Source: CAVPCZ01 sp963702445 (GTDB lineage: Bacteria > Bacteroidota > Ignavibacteria > UBA10030 > UBA6906). From it: a stretch of DNA of 64,000 nucleotides. Shown piece by piece: positions 57,054 through 64,000 of the stretch. The DNA is taken from positions 806,001 through 870,000 of the forward strand of contig CAVPCZ010000009.1 in assembly GCA_963702445.1 (NCBI GenBank), given 5' to 3'. The notes under the pieces are model-generated. The model was not told where the DNA came from. It saw only the letters and a list, made by a program, of their open reading frames with translations, and made no database searches. How positions within the stretch are numbered: the stretch's first letter is position 1; the number at the start of each line of letters is the position of its first letter. Position numbers and translations under genes: made by a program.

Positions 57054-57876
57054 CACCTTCTCTCGAACTCGGCATCGTCAGCGACGAAATCACCAATGAT
57101 TTCGGCGCCGCACTTCAACACGGCCTCTCCTGGGGCATTCACCGGTATGAGATCCGTTGCCTGACCAGCGGGCGCGTACCCAACGTGACACCCGAAGAAT
57201 CGCGGGCGGTCCGCTCTCTCGTCCGTGATCACGGTGTATCCATCACGGCCCTTTCCCCCGGCATGTTCAAGGCCCGTCTCTCCCACACGGACGCGATCGA
57301 GAAGGAACTCAAAGAAGTTTTACCCGCGACCCTGGAACTCGCGGCCCAGCTGGCGTGCCCGATGATCATTGTGTTCGGCTTTCAGCGTGAAGCGGGCGAA
57401 CCGGCCGACCGGTACCATCGCGCTGTCGAGTATATGGCGCGTGCGGCGGAGATCGCCGGACGGGCAGGGGTGCGTATCGCCATCGAAAACGAACCGGGGT
57501 TCTGGTGCGACAGCGGAAGTCAACACGCGCACACTCATACGGGCGGCCGGCTCCGCGTCGCTCGGCGCCAACTGGGATCCCTGCAACGGGTTTGGCACCG
57601 ATGAAGTGCCGTATCCGGCGGGGTACTATCGCGATCAAGGATGTGATCATGAATGTCCACGTCAAAGACACGGCACGCGGTGCGCTCATACAGTGTGTGC
57701 CGGTGGGCGACGGGGCCATCGACTGGCAGGGCCAGATCACCGCCCTGGTGCAGGACCGTCTGGTCCCGCATGTGACGATCGAAACACACTGTCTGCCGCT
57801 CGTGGAGAATTCCCGCCGCAATGTTGAGATCCTGCGCGGGATGATCGATCGTGCATCCGCGGCGCGCACGTCCTGA
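57050..57876 (+). CDS. Sugar phosphate isomerase/epimerase-like TIM-barrel protein, two frameshifts
   Basis: About 274 residues. Begins SLELGIVSDEITNDFGAAL and has the xylose-isomerase-like barrel pattern: YEIRCLTSGRVPN, ITALSPGMFKARLS, MIIVFGFQREAGE, RIAIENEPGFWCDSG (Glu metal ligand), SLGANWDPCNGF (Asp), MNVHVKDTARG (His) and THCLPLVENS (final His/Glu). Shifts (+1) occur near 57515 and 57630. This protein and the one at 29809 are distant relatives. It starts inside the IclR stop codon (ATGA) and is followed after 42 bp by the heparinase-like gene, so it shares the IclR transcript. Confidence 0.82.
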
Positions 57877-57918
57877 CCGGAGCACGTCGACTACAAAGGC
57901 CTCCAGAAGGACACGGCA

Positions 57919-59938
57919 ATGCCAACAACACGCAGAGATTTCCTGAAACACGGCACCCTCGCAGCGGCAGGGCTTTCGCTCGCTCCCGGGGCCATCGCCG
58001 CCGGGCAGAAACCCGTTCCGGACAAACCGGCTTCCGTGCGGGGACTCCTTTTCAATGCAGATGATCTGCCCCGTATGCGCACAACGATACGCCACCCCAG
58101 GTTCAAGCCGTTCTGGGAGTCCATGACGGGAGCGGACATTGCCGCCGATACCACCTTCCTGCGGGACGAACTCAAACTCAACAACCACGCGTACCACCTT
58201 CTCCGGGCCCGGCTGATCCTCGAGCGATCGAGCTTTGTCTATGCGTTGACCCGGGATCCCCGCCAGCTCGAACTTGCGCGCAGAGCGATCGACCGGATTC
58301 TCGCATACGAACGCTGGGACTATTTTCTCGAAGCCGGAGAAGAGACCATCGGGCTGCAGCGCGCCCCGGAAACCACCATCGCCATGGTGTGCGCCGTTGA
58401 ATGGCTGGGCGCGGCGCTGCCGCCGGATCTCCGGCTCGAAATGGAGCGCCAGATCGCCGAAAAGGGAGCGCCCGCCTGTTACCGGACACTGTACGGCCTG
58501 AAATATCCCGAACGGGTGCGCGGTTGGGGCTTCGATCCGGCGAGCGCATACTCGTACCGGTTCGACCTGAGCCGGTGGCCGCTCATTCTGAATTCCACGA
58601 ACCTCAAGGTCATCCCGATAGCCGGTCTTGCGCTCGCCGGCTGTCTGCTGCATGACAAACATCCGAAGGCGCCGGTATGGCTCGATATGGCCGAGCAAAG
58701 CGCACGCGCCTTTTCCACCATGTTCGGCGCCGACGGGTCGTACGATGAAGGGGTCGGGTACTGGGGCTATACCGCACTTCACCTGACCCTCTTCGCCGAA
58801 GTCATGGCCCGGCGGCTGGGTCGTGATCAGCGGCATATCATCAATTTTCCCGGAACGGTGCGGTACGCCCTGGCGATGGCGATGCCCACCACCGGACGGC
58901 CGAAGGACTGCGTCAATTTCGGGGACGCCTGGAACATGGGGGATGTCTCCGTTGCGGCATGGACGGCGCGCAAACACAACGATCGCCTTGCACAGTATGT
59001 TGCCACATCCATCGGCGAAATCCAGAGCCACTTTTCCATCATCTGGTTCGACCCCCAACTTCCGTCGACCCCCCCGACGTCAAAGCTCCACAATGTCCGC
59101 CTTTCAAACGATATTGTCGTCAGCCGGACCGGCTGGGATGAGAAAAGCAGCGTGGTGGCGCTGCGGAGCGGATGGCCGGCAAATCATGAACACGCGGACA
59201 GGAACAGCGTCATTTTTTCGGCCCACGGGGAGCGGCTGTTTCACGATCCGTACAAGGCGGCATATTCCTACACCGATCCCCACTGGGTGCTCCGGCTTAC
59301 CTCGTCGCATACGGCTGTCCTGATTGACGGCAAGGGACACCAGTATCACGACGGCCATGAAGGCACCAATGCATCCTGGGCGGAAGCCGCAATCGTGGCG
59401 TTCGAAGCCCGGGACCAGCAGCTTGTTGCGACCAGCGATGCCACGGAGGCCTACCGGCTGGTTCTCCCGGATGTCCGACTGGTCAGGCGGACGGTGATCT
59501 TTCTCAAACCCGACATTCTCCTGCTGGTGGACCGGATCTCGTTGAAGAGCATTCCGGTGCCTGTGCAGCTGCGTTTCCAGGTGGACAATTTTGACGGGAA
59601 GGGATCCGCCGTCGCGTCGGATCGCGGCTTCACGATCTCGCGGCCCGGAGCGACATTGTCCGCCGCGATTGACAGTGCGAGCTCCGGTCACCGTGCGCGT
59701 GGGCACGATCCCGCTTTCGCCGGACCATGGTGTGCACCCGTTCGCCGAGGTGCAGGCCGCCCCTGCGCTCGACCATCAGCTCCTGACGGTGTGCACCGCG
59801 CAGAAACGTCCCGAAAGCCATGGACTGCTGGACATCAAACGTGAGGGGGCCGTCTGGACCGTGACCGGCCGTCATAATGCACGCACCGTGAACGTACGGA
59901 TAGACATGACCACAGAACTTCCCGGAGTACAACTATGA
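57919..59938 (+). CDS. Heparinase II/III-like polysaccharide lyase, Tat-exported, one frameshift
   Basis: About 672 residues. A twin-arginine signal (TTRRDFLKHGTLAAAGLS) leads to an alpha/alpha toroid (residues about 45-380: NNHAYHLLRARLILERSSF, GSYDEGVGYWGYTALHLTLF). Then follows the heparinase II/III C-terminal beta domain (WPANHEHADRNSVIFSAHG, GERLFHDPYKAAYSYTD). The Tyr of GYWGY and the His in NHEHAD match catalytic or metal-site positions of the PL12/PL15/PL17/PL21 fold. A +1 shift at about 59688 leads to the true end at 59938. Such lyases cleave uronate-containing chains by beta-elimination, giving unsaturated uronates. The stop overlaps the next start by 4 bp. Confidence 0.82.
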
Positions 59939-61182
59939 GACCTTCTGACCGCCACTACGAAGAAGCCCTCCGTCTGATACCGTGGGGAACCCAGACGAAC
60001 GCCAAACGGCATTACCCCGCATTCGGCGACGCGATGCCGAAGTTCATTGAGCGGGGAAAGGGATGCCGCCTGTGGGACATGGAAGGGAGGGAATACATCG
60101 ACTTCCGTCTGGCGCTGGGTCCGGTGACGCTCGGCTACTGTTATGACGAAGTGGATGACGCGGTGCGTGCCCAGATGCAGAAAGGCGTCCTGTTCAGTAT
60201 GGCCAGTCCCATCGAGCTGGACCTGGCCCGCCTGATCCATGAGATGGTGCCGAACGCGGAGATGTGCCGGTTCATGAAGACCGGGGAGGATGCCAATCTC
60301 TCGAACGTCCGGATTGCCCGCGCATACACCCGCCGGGACATGATCCTGATGAGCGGGTACCACGGGTATCCCGATTGGTTTCAGACGGAAGACAGCCCGA
60401 ACAACGGGGTGCCGGAGTTCATGAAGGAGTATGTCAAGATCATCCCCTGGGGGAATTGTGAGGAAGCGGAGCGGCTGATCCGCACATACGGCGAACGCCT
60501 TGCCTGCGTGATTTCGATCCCCTACGATTTCAACGAGGATACCAGCGGGGACTACATCCGTTTCCTGCGCAAGCTGACGAGCGAGTACGGCATTCTCCTC
60601 GTGATGGATGAAGTCCTCACCGGATTCCGCCTCGCGCCCGGCGGCGCCCAGGAGTACTTCGGGGTCACGCCCGACCTGGCAAGCTATGCCAAAGCGCTGG
60701 CCAACGGGTATCCGCTCTCGGCGTATGTCGGCAAACGCGAGTATCTGGAGACCCTCTACCGGTTCAAGATGACCACGACATACGCCGGTGAGGCGTTGTC
60801 CATTGCCGCGGCCATTGCCACCCTCAAGATCATGAAGCGGGAGAAGGTGCACGATCACATCTGGGCCATGGGGCGCCGTCTGATGGCCGGGTTCGACGTC
60901 ATCGCCCGCGAGGTCGGTGTGGAAGGGCATGCCGCGGGTTTGCCTCCGGCGCCCTTCCTGAAGTTTGTTCATCCCGATCCGGCATTTCACGGGCGGCTGG
61001 AATTTCTCTGGCACCGGGAGATGTACCGCGAAGGGATCTTCGGCAATCCCCGGTGGTTGATTTCGTATTCCCATAAGGCTGCGGATATTGACGAGGCGCT
61101 CGACAAAGCCCGCCGCGCGCTCCGGAACGCCCTCGTGGCGGAACGCAACGAGCGGGACACTGTTTCCCCATTCTGGTGGTGA
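59935..61182 (+). CDS. Class III aminotransferase, glutamate-1-semialdehyde aminomutase-like
   Basis: 415 residues, intact. Class III PLP fold: LIPWGTQTNAKRHYPAFGD at the N-terminus, CRFMKTGEDANLSNVRIARAYT, ILMSGYHGYPDWF, LVMDEVLTGFRLAPGGAQEYF (Asp that binds the pyridine nitrogen) and DLASYAKALANGYPLSAYVG, where Lys246 or so forms the Schiff base. The heme gene hemL is the nearest named relative, but the motif drift (TGEDAN for SGSEAN) and the sugar context argue for an amino-sugar or keto-acid transaminase. It overlaps the lyase gene before it and abuts the amidohydrolase gene after it. Confidence 0.87.
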   Translation: MRPSDRHYEEALRLIPWGTQTNAKRHYPAFGDAMPKFIERGKGCRLWDMEGREYIDFRLALGPVTLGYCYDEVDDAVRAQMQKGVLFSMASPIELDLARLIHEMVPNAEMCRFMKTGEDANLSNVRIARAYTRRDMILMSGYHGYPDWFQTEDSPNNGVPEFMKEYVKIIPWGNCEEAERLIRTYGERLACVISIPYDFNEDTSGDYIRFLRKLTSEYGILLVMDEVLTGFRLAPGGAQEYFGVTPDLASYAKALANGYPLSAYVGKREYLETLYRFKMTTTYAGEALSIAAAIATLKIMKREKVHDHIWAMGRRLMAGFDVIAREVGVEGHAAGLPPAPFLKFVHPDPAFHGRLEFLWHREMYREGIFGNPRWLISYSHKAADIDEALDKARRALRNALVAERNERDTVSPFWW

Positions 61183-61184
61183 CC

Positions 61185-62810
61185 ATGAACGAACGGATCT
61201 TCTTCGACTGCAACGCTATGGTAGGGAGGCGGGGACCCAAGGATGTGGAAACCCCGTATGAGACCGAGGTACTCCTGGAGGAAATGGAGTGGTGCGGCAT
61301 CCACGGCGCGCTGATCGGCCACTGGCTCGGCAAGGAATACGATCCCGCCTACGGGAACAGGAAGCTCCTCCGCGAATTGAAGAAGAGTCCGCGCCTGCAC
61401 GGTGTCTGGTCGGTGATGCCGCACCAGACGGGCGAGATGCCGCCCCCCCGGGATGTCATCCGGGAGATGCGCGACAATGGTATCCGTGCGGCGAAGATGT
61501 ATCCCCGCTCGCATCACTATTTCTTCAACGAAGATTCCTGCGGTGAATTGCTGACGAGCCTCGAGGAGGAGGAAATTCTCGCTCTTGCTGGAGGGCGGGG
61601 GCATGTACGCTCCTGACATTTTCGATCCTGCAAACCAGGTGCTCCTTGCCGATCTGGATACGATGATGATGAGGCATCCACGCCTCCGGGTTCTGCTCCT
61701 GAACTCACGCTGGGATGCGACGCGCTATCTCCATACGCTCATGTCCAAGCATGCGAACCTCTGCCTGGATTTCGCCAGCCATCAGGGTAACCGTGCGCTG
61801 GAGGTGTTTGCCGGCTGGTTCGGCGCCGACCGGTTGCTCTTCGGCACGGGGGCGCTTGACAAGTCACCCGGCGCCGCGAAAGCCTTTGTTGACTACTGCA
61901 CGCTCCCGGATGAGGCAAAACTCCTCATCGCCGGAGGAAATCTCGCGCGGCTGTTGAAGCTGGAGACCCTTCCCGCGCCATACCGGAAGAGACGCATCAG
62001 CGATCCGATCCTCGCCGCGGCACGTGACGGCCGGCCGTCTGCGCGACACACTCGTGATCGACTCCCACGCACATATCTCCCACGAAGGCGCCCTGGGGAC
62101 CGGCTTCATGTTCCAGGCCGCAGGGCGACGCGCCGGGCATGTTCGAGCGCGCAAAAACGATGGGCATGTCGCAGGTCCACATCAGCTCCTGGCTCGGGAT
62201 CTGGGCGGATTACGAGGATGGAAACGAAATCGTCTACGATGCGATGAAACGGTTTCCCCGTTTCTACAGGGGATATGCGACGCTTCAGCCTCAATACGTG
62301 AAGGACTGGAAACGGGCCATCGCCAAGGTGCACGGCCGCTACCGGATGGGAGGCCTGAAGCCTTATCATCCCCGCACCGATATTTCCTATAATGATCCCG
62401 CGTGGGCGCCCTGGTTCGAGTACGGGAACCGTCACCGGTGCTATACCCTTTTGCACCAGTCGCCGAATTTCAATGCCGAATTGAAAGATCTCGTGCCCCG
62501 CTATCCGGACATGACGTTCATTCTCGCGCATCAGGGCGCATCGTTCGCCCAGGCGCGAAAAGGGATCGAGATCGCCCAACAGTTCCCGAATGTCTATCTC
62601 GAAATCACGCTGACTGCAGTCACGTACCGGGTCATCGAGTTTATGGTCAGTCATGTGGGGGCGCACCGCGTCCTGTTTGGAACCGACCAGCCGATGCGTG
62701 ATCCACTCCCGCAATTCGGCTGGATGGCGTACGCGCACTGCACGCCGAAGGAAAAGAAGCTGATGTTCGGGCTGAATATGCGCAAGATCGTCCAACGGGT
62801 CCGTTGGTGA
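61185..62810 (+). CDS. Two-domain amidohydrolase-family protein, three frameshifts
   Basis: First domain (from the ATG at 61185, or a GTG at 61179 overlapping the previous stop): IFFDCNAMVGRRG, MEWCGIHGALIGHWL, NGIRAAKMYPRSHHYFF, LLFGTGALDKSPG, IAGGNLARLLKL. Second domain: LVIDSHAHISHEGALG (about residue 285), MGMSQVHISSW, GGLKPYHPRTDISYND, FILAHQGASFAQ, VLFGTDQPMRDPLPQFGWM. Shifts (+1) lie near 61585, 62035 and 62120. With the second one corrected, the domains form one chain of about 540 residues (ILAAARDGRRLRDTLVID). If that shift is real, a second gene would begin at the GTG at 62024. The PF04909-type fold covers decarboxylases and lactonases; lactone hydrolysis would suit the setting. Confidence 0.75.
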
Positions 62811-62823
62811 ATGATGTCTCCGG

Positions 62824-64000
62824 ATGATTCTGGTGCTGGTTGCGGGAGCGGTCTGTGGCTTTGCCGCGGAAGGTGGCACGATGGGAACGAAGACGCGCGA
62901 CAGTGTTGTGGTCCAGAACGCCGGCGATCCGGGTGGAATTCACCAGAAAGCAGGGACGCTACCGCGAGGCGTACTACGCGCGTGACGGCAGAACCTGGCG
63001 CATGCTGCTGGCCTCCGGCCATCGCCTGCGTCCTGATCCGGCGCTGACGGTTGATGGAACACGCTCTCCCCGGGGAAATGACAGCCTCTCCGTGCATCGT
63101 GAAGAGAACGGGGAGCAGGTAGTGACCCTCACGATGACCGACGGATCCTGGAGGGTGCGCAAAGTCCTGAAACTCGGACTGGACGCGGCCATGGTCCATG
63201 TCCGCGTGACGGCTGAAGTTGCGGGCCGGGCCAGACTCGGTGTCTCTCCTTTCCACGTATTCCTTCCTGCCCGACGGGAAGCGGTACCGCGACTACAAGC
63301 CGCTGGACTTCATCTTCACACCGCAGTTGCGTCCTGAGGCGGATGATGTGATCGGCGATCATGTCTTCCGTGCTCCGGCGCTCATGATGCAGAAGGGAAA
63401 GCGTTTTGCCGCGCTCATCCCCGACCTGGATCTCCTGGATGTGCGGGACAGGGCCGTGAAGACCGGGCGCGGACTGTCAGGTGGATTCCCTGACGGCACC
63501 ATTGATCTCCTACGGTCTGCTCCCGTGGACCAAACGTGCGCACGTGTACTACCGGCATACAGACAGCATGAGCGTGGCCGTGAGGGATACCAGCCTCACC
63601 TACGGGTTTTTCCTGATGCTCAATGCGCGTGCACCGGTCCGTCAGGGATTCCGTGATGTCGTGCGGTTCCACTGGAGCCGGTACGGTCAGCGCCACCTCG
63701 GGGAACAACGGGGGACCGCAGGCAGAACCGTTCTCTGCGTATATCCGGAAAGCCTGGTACGAATACCTGCCCACGGTCGCCCTCGATACCACCTACGCGG
63801 GGAAACCGGTAACACTGCTCCGTCAGAACCGGCTTGCCTGGAGCAACAAACTCCCTAAGGATGCCGACAACGATTGCTGGTTCAATGTCTGGTTCAATTC
63901 TCTCCGCACGGCGTACGGGATGTGTCTGCTACGGGCGGACGGCCGGAGACCGGGCGCTTGTGGCTCAGGCCGAACGTGTTCTGACTCTGGCACTCTCCGC
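62824..64000 (+). CDS. Secreted protein, probable glycosidase, 3' truncated, several frameshifts
   Basis: Starts with a signal peptide (MILVLVAGAVCGFAA) at 62824 and runs off the window. After +1 shifts near 62925, 63235, 63480 and 63700 it reads as a beta-rich domain (RVEFTRKQGRYREAYYARDG, LSVHREENGEQVVTLTM, STYSFLPDGKRYRDYKPLDF) followed by the beginning of a helical part (AYIRKAWYEYLPTVALDTTY, NDCWFNVWFNSLRTAYGM). The order of a beta-sandwich and then an (alpha/alpha)6 domain is that of several glycosidases in this window. The family is not recognised, and the 3' end is missing. Confidence 0.6.

Noticed and set aside
59935..61182. hemL (heme biosynthesis)
   Set aside because: The fold is right, but the motif TGEDAN and the overlap with a lyase gene point to a catabolic aminotransferase; no other heme gene is near.

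Overview
The window is GC-rich bacterial DNA, apparently from the Bacteroidota/Ignavibacteria side of the FCB group or a related candidate phylum. The evidence is a type IX secretion (T9SS) sorting domain with the PNPFNPS motif, a second protein that appears to end in a sorting domain, a PorV/PorQ-family protein, a carboxypeptidase-regulatory-domain TonB receptor, and one promoter that fits the Bacteroidota TTG-N20-TAnnTTTG pattern. No rRNA, tRNA, CRISPR array, transposase or phage gene was seen.

Left part (1-17.3 kb): a 5'-truncated C45-type acyltransferase/hydrolase; a GxGYxYP-type T9SS cargo with an APC permease; a von Willebrand A protein; a DUF4199 membrane protein; two secreted peptidases (M1 and S9); and a ribose-type ABC sugar importer (binding lipoprotein, double ATPase, permease).

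Middle part (17.3-33.5 kb, minus strand): a glycan-catabolic run. It reads GH78-like rhamnosidase, sugar isomerase, cupin, Gfo/Idh/MocA oxidoreductase, AGE epimerase, creatininase-family hydrolase, Spy-like protein, phytanoyl-CoA-dioxygenase-like (PhyH) enzyme, sugar-porter MFS, GH51 arabinofuranosidase, a large (alpha/alpha)6 protein, a bacterial GH47 mannosidase, a small membrane protein, then the ABC importer.

Right part (33.8-64 kb, plus strand): TonB receptor, a T9SS-type secreted protein and a PorV-like protein, closed by a terminator. Then come a MetE-like enzyme, TIM-barrel and (alpha/alpha)6 glycosidase candidates, two PhyH enzymes, an exported class V aminotransferase, two tandem sodium/solute symporters, a LarA-family epimerase, an IclR regulator, a TIM-barrel isomerase, a heparinase II/III-like lyase, a class III aminotransferase, a two-domain amidohydrolase and the start of another secreted protein. 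The two arms diverge from a 381-bp intergenic region (33459-33839) that holds two face-to-face sigma70-like promoters, each overlapping a palindrome.

Taken together this looks like a large two-armed polysaccharide or glycoconjugate utilisation locus (rhamnose, arabinose, alpha-mannose, uronate-type residues). It has a TonB/T9SS/PorV outer-membrane module where Bacteroidales would carry SusC/SusD. The substrate is not determined by the sequence.

Caution on quality: about half of the genes are broken by single-base frameshifts. Nearly all are one extra base in a short homopolymer, and removing it restores family motifs. I therefore give full gene extents and treat most breaks as probable sequence errors rather than gene decay.
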